A program made the translations under genes and the position numbers. Positions 45,401 to 54,199 of a DNA stretch of 64,000 bases are shown piece by piece; position 1 is the stretch's first letter, and the number at the start of each line of letters is the position of its first letter. Below the pieces are notes generated by a model. That model was not told the DNA's origin. It worked only from the letters and a program-made list of their open reading frames with translations, and did not search any database. Source of the stretch: Woeseiaceae bacterium (GTDB lineage: Bacteria; Pseudomonadota; Gammaproteobacteria; Steroidobacterales; Woeseiaceae). Where the stretch lies: contig JAJFKU010000023.1 of the NCBI GenBank assembly GCA_021773035.1, positions 1-64,000 on the forward strand. The letters are read 5' to 3'.

Positions 45401-45991
45401 GGCTCGCGCCCGTCAAACGACGAGAACGACGCGACAATCTGGGGTATCGAAGGACACGTAGAACGACAGTTTACCTTCCTGCCCGGATTCTGGGGCGGCT
45501 TCGGCACCTATGCCAATCTGACTTACACGCAGAGTTCGCGCCACCAGCTGTACAACTGGTTCGGCAGCCCGATTTTCGATGCTGCGGGAGACCTTGTCGG
45601 CCGCGAGTCGGTTGAGGTCGATTTCTCATCGGAAGCTTTTTCGCAGCAGCCTGATTATTCCGGCACCTTCGCGCTTACCTATAACCGCAACAATATCGAC
45701 GCGACGCTTGCCTACAGCGCGCAGTCGCGACGTCTGAGTGGCTTCGGCCCACGTAACCTCTATCCCTTTTTCGACAAGGTGGAAACGCTTGATCTGCACG
45801 CCGAGTACCGTTTCGACGTGGGTTCCGGCAGCTACCGCGTTTTTATCGAGGGCAGCGACCTGCTGAAAGGAACCAATGATGCGGATATTCAGAGCTTTAT
45901 CGGTGGTGTCGGTGGAACGCCGAGCCTGAATACCGGCGGCACCTACCTCGGCGGCCGTGCCTTCAAAATGGGTTTGTCGGGGACGTTCTAA
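42476..45991 (+). CDS. TonB-dependent transducer receptor 3 with STN and carboxypeptidase-regulatory-like domains
   Basis: 1171 residues from ATG 42476. Signal peptide MNRSILTILVLVALNLQSAAAA; STN signalling domain at about 28-85 (ITVEPQALSSALQDFSDQSGLQIAYVA); a linker; a CarboxypepD_reg-like beta-sandwich at about 145-220 (VSGKVSDRRTGAALEGALVRI...GSYRFPGLAPGIYSLEVSYLGF); TonB box and plug from about 235 (MDEIVVFGSRSARALA..LSEALRRVPGIAFQQD), then a large barrel. The STN domain is what FecR-type sensors contact. The extra domain and size are common in receptors for proteins, peptides or glycans. Confidence 0.94.
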   Translation: MNRSILTILVLVALNLQSAAAADDRLRTITVEPQALSSALQDFSDQSGLQIAYVATLAENVTSPGTDDAGSPRLALNDLLDGTGLEHRFINDETVAIGPGNQPGSQEQGAEDPGNSLPTPQRMLMAQVSGTRTQHQANRSGDGTDGSVSGKVSDRRTGAALEGALVRIVETDRRTATDSLGSYRFPGLAPGIYSLEVSYLGFATALTRISLNGGEHVKYPVALGAEGGPMDEIVVFGSRSARALALNQERTADNSSSVVTADLLGNFTGTTLSEALRRVPGIAFQQDAQTGDGSNIIVRGLSPDMNAVKINGLHVPVGSGRQRSANLGNLLADSVGKITIHKTLLPSHDSAGTGALIEVETKSPLARPRRYLNFSVEGGPKARDFSDDLLLSGTVAGTFGSDESFGLSASVQYRDRDVKSIRYDRIFRSGQYLPLETDGSLISSAFQIDPHQAFPYEPGAADSFQSSLTTRYNVAEISNLAVTIAGEWQMGDHTNLKLDMQHAEGERSLFGRSSDFVTSGMSYRELPVVALNGETRRALRWSGGQFTDQDYNLSRGRTDETDTYSLRGVTSRGKLEFTYIAGYAHGSTTTPEDLFLTFGHVDSFGIVNPDFLLASAVDPVEGRVISPFGTYAGGDLSLPLFTEEGFDYFNDPENYNISTGSIFRDKGKNDRYTADFGVKYDVDGEHFKYLEAGVDFETAKYSVRLDSSFVFGFGSIGSFGLDFADSNLSDIGLSGPGFQVVSAADFAAFADGLADTPGIFVDPDDIDAELNQAFTKEDSLAAYIQARFDIGKLEIIGGLRFSEVTVQAVNLESPSFSNEFFQPDREFENQFRRLFDESATASDVLPRVLLNYRKTDNLIFRGGYYKSVARPEIASLSSRRRLALTLAPFFGPDRNQPRLNVQEGNPDLKPAVTHNFDVSAEYYHDQIGALKLGVFYKRVNNLLQTNLTEGIDVLDGLDLPDHPYFQNLPANLFVTGSRPSNDENDATIWGIEGHVERQFTFLPGFWGGFGTYANLTYTQSSRHQLYNWFGSPIFDAAGDLVGRESVEVDFSSEAFSQQPDYSGTFALTYNRNNIDATLAYSAQSRRLSGFGPRNLYPFFDKVETLDLHAEYRFDVGSGSYRVFIEGSDLLKGTNDADIQSFIGGVGGTPSLNTGGTYLGGRAFKMGLSGTF

Positions 45992-46006
45992 GTAGAAACC
46001 CAATTG

Positions 46007-46038
46007 CCGCCGGTTGCGCGCGACCGGCGGTTGATTTT
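46007..46038 (+). terminator. Candidate terminator after TonB receptor 3
   Basis: 8-bp GC stem CCGCCGGT (46007-46014) with ACCGGCGG (46023-46030), 8-nt loop, followed by TTGATTTTCG. The T-run is short, so termination may be partial and allow read-through into the M16 gene. Confidence 0.45.
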
Positions 46039-46124
46039 CGCCCTGGCCCGCTTCCAAACACAAACACGTGACCGAAACCGTTTCGGTGTCCCGAACAATC
46101 AAGAGAAACAAGGAAACCACGACA

Positions 46125-48923
46125 GTGACATTCTGTAAATCATTTCTGCTGGCACTTGGCCTGATCCTTTGTAGCGCGTTTGCCGTTGCCGCCAAACCCT
46201 ACATAGAACACGACAGCTTCACGCTCGACAACGGGCTGCGTGTCATCGTTCACGAGGATCGTAAAGCACCGGTCGTTGCCGTGAATGTCTGGTACCACGT
46301 CGGCTCGAAAGACGAACCCGCCGGTAAAACCGGTTTCGCACATCTGTTCGAGCACATCATGTTTAAAGGCTCTGAGAACTTCAGCGGGGACTTTCACGAG
46401 ACCCTGAAGAATGCCGGGGCCACCAGTGTCAACGGCACGACGAATTTCGATCGCACACTCTATTTCGAGACTGTGCCTACAGAAGCCTTGGAACTGGTGT
46501 TGTGGATTGAGTCCGACAGGATGGGATATTTGCTGGGTGCTGTCACACAGGAAACACTCGATGCCGAGCGCGGCATCGTGCAGAACGAAAAGCGCCAGCG
46601 CGAAGGCGTGGCTTTCGGCCGCGCTTACAAGCAGCAGATCGCAGCTCTTTATCCCGAAGGACATAGGTATCACCACCCGACGATTGGCTCCATGGCAGAC
46701 CTCGCGGCGGCCTCACTTGAAGACGTGCATGGCTGGTTTAAAGACTACTACGGCGCATCCAACGCGCTGCTGGTACTCGTCGGTGACATTGACGTAAAAA
46801 CCGCTCGCCCGCTTGTGGAGAAGTACTTTGCTGATATCCCGGCGGGGCCTGCTGTCGCCCGGGTGCAGGCAGCGGTACCTGAGCCTGAGAAGATTCAGCG
46901 CGACCTCATGGAGGACACGGTCGGTCAGACGCTGCTCTCGCGTGCCTGGGCTGTTCCACCATTTGACTCGCAGGAAAAAGTAAACCTCAATGTGGCCGCG
47001 AGTATTCTGAACGTTGGAAAACACTCGCGACTCTACAAGGCCCTGGTGGAGGAACAGGAAATCGCGACCGCTGTCTCCGCGAACGTTCAGTCCGGTGAGC
47101 TTTCCAGTATTTTTACACTCTACGTCAACATAAAGGACGGTGTAGAAGTCGAAGCCGCGGAGCGCGCCCTTGACAAGGTAGTTGCCGATTTCCTGGAAGA
47201 CGGCCCGACGAAACGAGAAATAGAAAATTATCGCAAGAGCCTGGAAGCAATACTGATACGAGGTCACCACAGCATTATGGCGAAGGGCAAAATGCTGGCG
47301 GAAGCAGAGTTGTACGCCGGCAGCCTGGATTTTGTCGATCAAGAGATCGCTTGGCTACGGCGGGCAAGTGTCGCCGACGTGACCGCTGCTGCGCGGAAGT
47401 GGTTGTCGCGCAACTACTATCAGTTGACCGTCGTGCCTGGTGTATTGCCGTCGGTCAATTCAGCGACGAATAGTAGTTCCGAGCCGGTTTCGGCGACAGT
47501 TGACGCCGAAGACAAGAATCGTGTTGCTACACAACCTCCGCTTGGCAAGGCAAGGCCGATGCCAAAAGTAGCGGCGGGATCCGAACTGATATTTCCCGAG
47601 GTCCGGAAGGGGAGAACGGCCAACGGCATCGACGTCGTGCTTGTTGAAAAAGACGATACACCGGACGTTCTGATGTCAATGGTGTTCCGCGATGCGGGTT
47701 CGCTTGCCGATCAGGGAATAAAGGCGGGGACATCGAATGCGACGGCTATCCTGATGAATGACGGTCCGTCTCATATGAAACTCGACGAGTACTCCGAGCA
47801 ACGAGAGCGCCTTGGCGTGCGGATGGGTTTTGGTTCAAGAGGTCGTTACCTGTCGACGTCGATGATGGCTTTGAAGACTGAATTGCCCGCGTCTGCAGAT
47901 CTCTGGGCCAGAACTATCCGCTTCCCCGCCTTCCGGACCGAGGACCTGGCTCGCTGGCAGGATAACGTCGAGCAGGGCGTCGAGAACTTCCGTAATAATC
48001 CTACCGGCATGGCGTCGCGTGCGCTCTACTACAACATCCTGGGTCCCGGTCATCCGCTGCGCAGAGCCTGGGATGAGGCTGCCGTCGCCAATGCGCTCGA
48101 TACCGATGACCTCGCTGCGTTCCACGCACACTGGATCAGGCCTGATAACGCAACGGTCTTCGTTGTCGGCGATATCAGCCTGGCCGATGCGCTCGAGCTT
48201 CTGGAGCAAAAATTCGGTGATTGGGTCAAGCCTGAAACACCGCTGGCCGAGGTACCCGGGGTTGCCGCGGTCGACTACGCGAAGTCCGCGCGCTTCATAC
48301 TGTTGGATCGACCCGGGTCGCAGCAGACAACTATCATGGCGGGACGGTTGATCCCGCCGGCGCATGATATCAACGTCGATGCGTTTGAGGCGCTGAACAG
48401 CACTCTCGCCGGCGGTATGACCGCCAGGATCGGTAACAACCTGCGTGTGGAAAAAGGCTGGTCCTATGGTGTCCACGGCGGTGTCACCGAGGCCCTCGGG
48501 CAAGGATACTGGGTTGTCACTACGTCGGTGCAGAATGACAAGACTTCGGAGTCGGTGACCGAAATCTGGCGCGAGATGGAGGACCTCTCCGGCAAGGAGC
48601 CCGCGACGAAAGAGGAGCTTGAGCTGTTCGTTCGGAGCCGGATCAGGAGCCTGCCGGCGCGGCTGGAGAGCAACATGCAGATTCTCGGCGACATGATGGG
48701 GAACTACCACTTTGGCCGTCCTTATGAGTATCTCAGAGGATACGAGAAGCGTCTTGCTACACTGGATCTCGAGGCGCTAAACACCGTCGCGAACGGATAC
48801 CTGGATCCCGAAGCGATGACCTGGGTTCTGGTCGGTGACCTGTCGTTGGTGGAGCAGGGAATCCGGGACCTGGATATTGCGGTGGTTGAAGTCTGGGGTG
48901 AGGATGGCAAGCGAATCAGGTAA
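46125..48923 (+). CDS. Exported M16-family zinc protease (two-module pitrilysin type)
   Basis: 932 residues from GTG 46125, chosen because it gives a clean signal peptide (MTFCKSFLLALGLILCSAFAVAA) and has AAGG upstream; a GTG at 46068 would add 19 residues. The inverted zinc motif H73-L-F-E76-H77 with the downstream Glu in DAERGIVQNEKRQR identifies M16. The second half (from about 480) is a non-catalytic M16 repeat without HxxEH. In the FusA/FusC system a periplasmic M16 protease degrades a protein imported by a TonB receptor; its position next to receptor 3 fits such a role. Confidence 0.93.
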   Translation: MTFCKSFLLALGLILCSAFAVAAKPYIEHDSFTLDNGLRVIVHEDRKAPVVAVNVWYHVGSKDEPAGKTGFAHLFEHIMFKGSENFSGDFHETLKNAGATSVNGTTNFDRTLYFETVPTEALELVLWIESDRMGYLLGAVTQETLDAERGIVQNEKRQREGVAFGRAYKQQIAALYPEGHRYHHPTIGSMADLAAASLEDVHGWFKDYYGASNALLVLVGDIDVKTARPLVEKYFADIPAGPAVARVQAAVPEPEKIQRDLMEDTVGQTLLSRAWAVPPFDSQEKVNLNVAASILNVGKHSRLYKALVEEQEIATAVSANVQSGELSSIFTLYVNIKDGVEVEAAERALDKVVADFLEDGPTKREIENYRKSLEAILIRGHHSIMAKGKMLAEAELYAGSLDFVDQEIAWLRRASVADVTAAARKWLSRNYYQLTVVPGVLPSVNSATNSSSEPVSATVDAEDKNRVATQPPLGKARPMPKVAAGSELIFPEVRKGRTANGIDVVLVEKDDTPDVLMSMVFRDAGSLADQGIKAGTSNATAILMNDGPSHMKLDEYSEQRERLGVRMGFGSRGRYLSTSMMALKTELPASADLWARTIRFPAFRTEDLARWQDNVEQGVENFRNNPTGMASRALYYNILGPGHPLRRAWDEAAVANALDTDDLAAFHAHWIRPDNATVFVVGDISLADALELLEQKFGDWVKPETPLAEVPGVAAVDYAKSARFILLDRPGSQQTTIMAGRLIPPAHDINVDAFEALNSTLAGGMTARIGNNLRVEKGWSYGVHGGVTEALGQGYWVVTTSVQNDKTSESVTEIWREMEDLSGKEPATKEELELFVRSRIRSLPARLESNMQILGDMMGNYHFGRPYEYLRGYEKRLATLDLEALNTVANGYLDPEAMTWVLVGDLSLVEQGIRDLDIAVVEVWGEDGKRIR

Positions 48924-49033
48924 TCCATCACCGGTATTCGCTCGGATATGATTGCGCACACCGAGTGCAGCGACTACAAAATTGCGACGACGATGCTCGT
49001 CATACGAAGACAGGTCTGAAGCAACTGGCAGAA

Positions 49034-50362
49034 CTACAGGGACCTGAGGTACTCGATCAGGTCCCGTTTCTGATCGTCGCTCAGGCCCAGGTTCTGAAAA
49101 TCGTCATAGTGGTTGATGACATCGAGCAGGGTGCCGAAGCGACCGTCGTGATAATAGCCACCGGTTTCATGTGACCACAGGCCTGCGAGCGGTGTAGTCC
49201 GGTAACGGTCTTCCGGTCCACGCTGCGCCTGGAAGCCATCGATGCCAATCTCCTCTGGTGTGTGCAGGTTCCAACCGGGTTCCGTGAAGATCGGCGGTAC
49301 ATGGCAGTTTGCGCAGGCGGCTTGTCCGTTGGGGGCGAACAAAGCCTTGCCGCGCTTTGCAGCCCGTCGGTCGAAACTTCCACGCGGCGGCTTCGGTGCT
49401 TTCAGTGCCAGTTGATAAAACTGCAGTTCTGCGAGTTTCGGTGTCACAAGGTCCGGGTCGTTACGTACATTCCCGAAGTTATTCGCAGCTGCGATGGGAA
49501 ATTTTCCGGCGTCGTTCAGGCGCGGATCATAAAACGTACCTTTACCCTGCATTTCCAGTACGGCAACCAGGGCGTTCCAGTGTGACACCGAACCCCATCC
49601 GGACCAGGTATGTAGGTTGATACCGGCAAGTCCGTATGCCGGTGGAATCAAGGTAGCCGCTGAACCTCCGTTGGGCGCAACTGCCTGGCCGTCGAGGAAT
49701 AGTGCAGCATCGAATTTCCCCGGTCCCCATGAATTGAGAACCTGGCGTACGGTCGCCTCGTCGACGCCAAGCAGCTGTGCGAACGGTGCAACACTCTCGG
49801 ACGCAGCGATGATCGCGCCGACGTTCAGGTCGCGCGCCGCCCAACCGTCGAGACGTCTGCCGATACCGGGCGCGAACGAGTCGTCAACTGTGCTGTGACA
49901 CAGTGCGCAGGTGATGCCGATGGCATCAATGTTGCCGTAGTTGTCAAATTGACCACGAACGCCCAGAACGGCATCGAGTTTGAGTAGGCTCAGCGTCGTT
50001 GCCGGATCGGTGAGATCGACCTGTCCTCGTTTCAGGGCTCTTCGCAGCGATCTGGGTAAGGCATTGACGTCTACCTTCAGCCCCAGGGCCAATGCAAGCT
50101 CGGGGCTAACGCCAGGCCCGACTCCGCCGTTGGCTGTACCGGCAATAGCACGGTGCAGTCCAAGTTGACCGCCCCAGAAGTCCTCATTGCCGAAGGTGTC
50201 GTAGCGAAACGTTTTTTTGCCGTCGCGAACCATTTCGATTGCGTTGACGAATGGATTATCCGTGCGTCTGTTGTCGCGATGGCTGCCGCTTGCGGTTTCG
50301 ATAAGAAACAGAGCGGCGATGACGGCCACGATGGTGGCGTATTTAGCGGTGACATTTTTCAT
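49034..50362 (-). CDS. Exported di-haem c-type cytochrome (cytochrome c peroxidase-related)
   Basis: 442 residues, ATG 50362 behind AGGGGG. Signal peptide MKNVTAKYATIVAVIAALFLIETASG. Two haem-binding motifs: CALCH (about 152-156) and CANCH (about 350). GWNLHTPEEIGIDGFQ and RYRTTPLAGLWSHETGGYYHDGRFGTLLDVINHYD resemble the C-terminal half of di-haem peroxidases/MauG relatives, but the N-terminal half is divergent. A periplasmic electron carrier or peroxidase-like enzyme. Downstream of an ECF sigma gene (56 nt), so probably sigma-controlled. Confidence 0.85.
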   Translation of the reverse strand: MKNVTAKYATIVAVIAALFLIETASGSHRDNRRTDNPFVNAIEMVRDGKKTFRYDTFGNEDFWGGQLGLHRAIAGTANGGVGPGVSPELALALGLKVDVNALPRSLRRALKRGQVDLTDPATTLSLLKLDAVLGVRGQFDNYGNIDAIGITCALCHSTVDDSFAPGIGRRLDGWAARDLNVGAIIAASESVAPFAQLLGVDEATVRQVLNSWGPGKFDAALFLDGQAVAPNGGSAATLIPPAYGLAGINLHTWSGWGSVSHWNALVAVLEMQGKGTFYDPRLNDAGKFPIAAANNFGNVRNDPDLVTPKLAELQFYQLALKAPKPPRGSFDRRAAKRGKALFAPNGQAACANCHVPPIFTEPGWNLHTPEEIGIDGFQAQRGPEDRYRTTPLAGLWSHETGGYYHDGRFGTLLDVINHYDDFQNLGLSDDQKRDLIEYLRSL

Positions 50363-50418
50363 TGCTGAACCCCCTGTCTGTCAGCGATGTTGAACGTGCG
50401 ATCAAACTAAGTGCCAGG

Positions 50419-51120
50419 CTAGTGTTGTTCGTGCGGAATGCCTGCAATGGTTGCGAAAACCGTGTCGACAATGCTGTCGCAACGTCGACCATCGAAACCG
50501 AAGGTGCTCGGTAGCGCATTTCTGACCCGGCGATCAAGTGCTTTTCTCATTAAGCCCCTGGCTCTGTGAAAGCGGGTTTTTACCGTCGCGGGCTTGATGT
50601 TCAGTAGCTCGGCGGTTTCGTTGACCGAAAGTTCTTCGACGCCGCGCAGCATGAAGACGACGCGAAAATCCGGCGGCAGTCTATCGATGGCCGACTCGAT
50701 GATCTCGAGTGCGTCGTAGCCCATTGCGATTTCCTCCGGCCGGTCATTTGCGTCTGCCGGCGTTGCATCCGGATCCAGTTCCCCGTCAGTCTTTATTTGC
50801 CGTTTTCTCGTACGAGAGATCGCTTCGTTGACCACGACCCTCGAAATCCAGCTCGGGAAGCCATCGGGACCCTTGAACTGGGACAGTCGATAGTAGGCAC
50901 GGACATAGCTTTCCTGCACGACATCCATGGCATCTTCGTCGTTGCCGACAATGCCGCGAGCGAGGCGAAAAAGCAGTCGATTGTAGCGCCGCATGATGCC
51001 TTCGTAGGCAGCGCTGTTGCCCGCCAGGACGAGGGCGATAATCGCTGTATCCGTCAACCCGGAGGTGGCCCAGCCGTCTACCGGCGGCAGGGTGCGATCA
51101 GCATGGGTGACGGTGTCCAT
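50419..51120 (-). CDS. ECF-family RNA polymerase sigma factor (RpoE-like)
   Basis: 233 residues. Region 2: YEGIMRRYNRLLFRLARGIVGNDEDAMDVVQESYVRAYYRLSQFKGPDGFPSWISRVVVNEAI; region 4: IDRLPPDFRVVFMLRGVEELSVNETAELLNIKPATVKTRFHRARGLMRKAL. About 35 extra residues at the C-terminus (RRCDSIVDTVFATIAGIPHEQH), with one Cys. No anti-sigma gene sits beside it; the neighbour is the di-haem cytochrome, so redox or oxidative-stress control is plausible. Confidence 0.92.
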   Translation of the reverse strand: MDTVTHADRTLPPVDGWATSGLTDTAIIALVLAGNSAAYEGIMRRYNRLLFRLARGIVGNDEDAMDVVQESYVRAYYRLSQFKGPDGFPSWISRVVVNEAISRTRKRQIKTDGELDPDATPADANDRPEEIAMGYDALEIIESAIDRLPPDFRVVFMLRGVEELSVNETAELLNIKPATVKTRFHRARGLMRKALDRRVRNALPSTFGFDGRRCDSIVDTVFATIAGIPHEQH

Positions 51121-51265
51121 ACCTGAGAGACGCAGTTAGGACGAAAGAGGTTCCCGCTTTTTTACAGGACACGGCCCCTGGACATGCAGCGTAAGGAACG
51201 TCACCTGGGAGAAGCTTGCAGATCGCGACACTACCGCCGCAGAATTTACGATTCCCGGGGCCTGT

Positions 51266-51691
51266 TCAAGTCGCGAGTATCTTGTGCGCCTGCATGAGTT
51301 GATAGCCTTTATAGAAAAGGTACAGACCAAGCGGTGTCAGCGCGACCCCGATGAGAATCCCGATCGTCGCGATGCCCGCAAGAGTCGTTATCACTGCCCA
51401 GAGCAGTACGTACCAGGTGCTCATGCCGTAGGTAAAGCCGGTGACGTCGTTACGCACCAGAACGGCCTTGATACCACTTCTCGTATCGCTGCCGACGACA
51501 GTGGCCTCATCGCCGTCCGTCAGATCGATGCCCTTGGGCAGTTTCATCGTTACCGGCTGAGTGCCAACGCGAAAGTTGATCTCTTTCTCGGTTCTGAGCG
51601 AGGTGTGTCCCGTGTTGCTGGTTCTGGCGTTTGTAATCTGAGTCTCTTCCCGAAAATTGCTGACCGGCCCGGTGATTTTGACTAGTCCCAT
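51266..51691 (-). CDS. Small membrane protein of unknown function
   Basis: 141 residues, ATG 51691 behind GGGAGAG. An N-terminal soluble beta-rich part (about 1-85, including RTEKEINFRVGTQPVTMKLPKG and DEATVVGSDTRSG) is followed by one or two transmembrane helices (about 91-132). Not recognised as a named family. It starts 2 nt after the stop of the lipoprotein gene, so they form a two-gene operon. Confidence 0.65.
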   Translation of the reverse strand: MGLVKITGPVSNFREETQITNARTSNTGHTSLRTEKEINFRVGTQPVTMKLPKGIDLTDGDEATVVGSDTRSGIKAVLVRNDVTGFTYGMSTWYVLLWAVITTLAGIATIGILIGVALTPLGLYLFYKGYQLMQAHKILAT

Positions 51692-51693
51692 CT

Positions 51694-51993
51694 CTACTCT
51701 CCCGTGTTGGTTTGTCTGTGAATAAGTTCGAGTCCCATCGGTCCGTACAGCCGCTTATCACGGCGTGTCAGAACGACCGTCCCCTGGGCGCTGGTGACCA
51801 GCACCTTGTCGTCATCCACGCGGTATTCGGCATCGACTTCGGTACCGAGCACCGAGATCTTCACGTCACCGCTGCCGGAAAATGTGTAGCAGGTGATGCC
51901 GGCCTTGTCCGCGTAGGTACCCGCCAGCCCGTCGCCACAACCTGCCAGCACAACTGACAGGATGAGCAAGACCCACGTTGTATTCGTTCGCAT
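51694..51993 (-). CDS. Small lipoprotein of unknown function
   Basis: 99 residues from ATG 51993, which has GGAG at 10 nt; an upstream start at 52014 is not preferred. Signal peptide with lipobox LAGC (Cys 19 becomes lipidated). The mature part is about 80 residues with a beta-rich pattern (GITCYTFSGSGDVKISVLGTEVDAEYRVDDDKVLVTSAQGTVVLTRR) resembling small exported proteins that report or bind ligands. Function unknown. Confidence 0.7.
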   Translation of the reverse strand: MRTNTTWVLLILSVVLAGCGDGLAGTYADKAGITCYTFSGSGDVKISVLGTEVDAEYRVDDDKVLVTSAQGTVVLTRRDKRLYGPMGLELIHRQTNTGE

Positions 51994-52131
51994 AAACTGT
52001 CTCCGTTGTAACAAAGACTAGGTGTTACGTGCGTTGCAGCGCATCGACAGCTAACGATAGTTAAGGTCAATTAACGCGGGTTTGCGGTTGTGCGCTAATA
52101 TTCGGATGACAGATACCATCTGGCGGGACCT

Positions 52132-54138
52132 ATGAGTACAACGGCAAGCGCACAACGGAATCGCGGCGTCCGTGCCTCGCGGGCGAAGCTCGCGCACGCC
52201 CTGGCCGAGGCCGGGTTGAAAACGCAGGCGGCGCTGGCCGAGCGTATGGCTGACATTGAAGGCCTTGATGCGGCACCGAAAGACGTAGTCAGCCGTGTGT
52301 TTCGCGAGCTCTCCGTGGACGCAACGACGGTTGAGCGCGTCGCCCGCGCCCTCGGTGTCGAGGCTTATACGCTGTATAAGACGGCAGACGAGGAGAAGGT
52401 CGCCGCACGCGAGTCCAATGCGGTGCCTCGTGTACCGCTATTTCGACGTTTCTTGTTCGCTGCGGTTCTCGCAATTGTGGTGTTGGCTGGCGTTCTTGCC
52501 ATGCGACAGTGGTTCGATCCCGGGCGTGAGGCGGTGCCCGCCACCGAAGCGACGGAAGAGTCGGCTGTGCTTGGCATGGGAGCCCCGACCCTGGCGGTCA
52601 TACCCTTTGCTAACGACTCCGACAAGGCGTTCAGCAGTGCGCTACGCAACGTGTTGGGAAACCACTTCAAGGTTGCAAGGTCGACCGCGGAAGTGCTTAC
52701 GCAGTCGCGCGATCCGGTAGAGGTCGCAAAGCGCCTGCGCACGGATGTTGTCATCGACGGAGATTTTCAGCAGGTTGGCAGGCTGACGGCAATTCGCGTT
52801 TATCTCTTCAAAGGTGGCGTGCGGCAGCAAATATGGAGTGACAGCGTGCCGGCTGCAGCAACACAGGAGTCGCTGGCTACCATCGCCGGTGACGCGGCGT
52901 TGGCGGTACGCCGAGTTGTCGGGATGCCGGTTCCCGAGAATGCGGCCAGTTATTTTCCACTCGCGCCGGTACAGGACGATTACCTGGAAGGCGAGCGTCT
53001 GCTGGATAAACCGTCCAATGAACTCAATGTGAAGCGCGCGCAGAGCCGCTTTGAGGCGGCTCTACGACAGGATGCGAATTACGCGCGCGCGCATGCGGGT
53101 CTTTGCCAAACACTGCTCGAAGAACACTGGATGGATAGTGAGGAGCGGGCGCTCAAGGACGCCTCACTGGCCTGCGGCCAGGCATTGCAGCTCGACCCTG
53201 ACGATCGCGTCGTCGCTGTTGCGCATGCGCACTTTCTTGCACGGACCGGTCGCAACGATGAAGCTATCGACTTGTACGAACAAACAATTGCACAGCACCC
53301 GAAGGACGCGGCGGCACTTGCCGGGTTGGCATCGAGTCAGCTGGGGGCCTATCGCGAACACGCCGACCGCGAGCTGTTGATGCGTGCCAAAGCGAGCGCG
53401 CGCCGCGCAGCGCAGGTCGACGCATCGATCTGGAAACCCCTGTTTTCACTCGGGCTCATGGAGTGGTTCGACGGCAATGTCGGCGCTGCCATCGAGGCTA
53501 GCGAAGCGGCACTTGCGAGAGACCGGAACGAATACATACTCGCCAATCTCGGCAGTTTTTATCTTTGCGACGGCGCCCTGGAGAGCGCACGTGATGCGTA
53601 CGCAGATGCCAGGGACCTCAATCCGCAATCCTATGTCGGTGACGAGTTTCTCGGCCAGGCGCACTATTTTCTCGGCGACTTCAAGCTGTCCGCCACACTG
53701 CGGCAGAAAGCGATCGACTCCGTCGCAAACGGTAATCCGGAGATTCACGAAATGTGGGGTAACCTCGCTGATTCCTATCGACAAAGCGGCGCCGAAGAGA
53801 AGGCGATAGCTGCCTATGTGCGCGCAGCGGAGATCGCGGAGCGCGACTACCTGCGCGGCACCGTTCCGATGGCCGATCAGGCGGCACGTGCTTATTACTA
53901 CACGATGCTTGCGCGCATTGCTCCTGCTTTAGTACCCAAGTCGGTGTTGAACACGATTGCCGACGAGATCGATTCAATCGCGGCGAAACTGGTGTCGTCA
54001 TCCGCGTTGCGGCGCATGGCGCAAACCTACCTCGAACGCGGCGAAGTCGAAAAGGCGCGCGCAACGCTCGAACGGGCGACGGTGATGTGCAAAGGCTATG
54101 CAAAGCTTCCTGACCTCGCGCCGCTGGACCCGGATTAA
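52132..54138 (+). CDS. Membrane-anchored HTH-TolB-like-TPR protein (one-component regulator candidate)
   Basis: 668 residues. N-terminal about 15-82 looks like a helix-turn-helix DNA-binding domain (KLAHALAEAGLKTQAALAERMADIEG...VERVARALGVEAYTLYK). A single transmembrane helix follows at about 106-125, preceded by basic residues, which places the HTH in the cytoplasm. The periplasmic part starts with a TolB/FlgO-like domain (APTLAVIPFANDSDKAFSSALRNVLGNHF) and continues as many TPR-type helical repeats to residue 650. The architecture resembles ToxR/CadC-type membrane regulators with a TPR sensor. Ligand and targets unknown. Confidence 0.75.
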   Translation: MSTTASAQRNRGVRASRAKLAHALAEAGLKTQAALAERMADIEGLDAAPKDVVSRVFRELSVDATTVERVARALGVEAYTLYKTADEEKVAARESNAVPRVPLFRRFLFAAVLAIVVLAGVLAMRQWFDPGREAVPATEATEESAVLGMGAPTLAVIPFANDSDKAFSSALRNVLGNHFKVARSTAEVLTQSRDPVEVAKRLRTDVVIDGDFQQVGRLTAIRVYLFKGGVRQQIWSDSVPAAATQESLATIAGDAALAVRRVVGMPVPENAASYFPLAPVQDDYLEGERLLDKPSNELNVKRAQSRFEAALRQDANYARAHAGLCQTLLEEHWMDSEERALKDASLACGQALQLDPDDRVVAVAHAHFLARTGRNDEAIDLYEQTIAQHPKDAAALAGLASSQLGAYREHADRELLMRAKASARRAAQVDASIWKPLFSLGLMEWFDGNVGAAIEASEAALARDRNEYILANLGSFYLCDGALESARDAYADARDLNPQSYVGDEFLGQAHYFLGDFKLSATLRQKAIDSVANGNPEIHEMWGNLADSYRQSGAEEKAIAAYVRAAEIAERDYLRGTVPMADQAARAYYYTMLARIAPALVPKSVLNTIADEIDSIAAKLVSSSALRRMAQTYLERGEVEKARATLERATVMCKGYAKLPDLAPLDPD

Positions 54139-54148
54139 CCACTGCCAG

Positions 54149-54170
54149 ATAGCCTGTGCTGGCAGGCTAT
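54149..54170. terminator. Hairpin between convergent genes
   Basis: ATAGCCTG-TGCTGG-CAGGCTAT, an 8-bp perfect stem between the HTH-TPR gene and the convergent TetR gene. No T-run, so a bidirectional terminator is only a guess. Confidence 0.35.
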
Positions 54171-54199
54171 GTCCGTTATCTAATAGGAGAGAGCATCAC

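Noticed and set aside
53082..53097. Alternating CG run in the TPR gene
   Set aside because: Explained by Ala/Arg codons in a GC-rich coding sequence; no evidence for a functional Z-DNA element.
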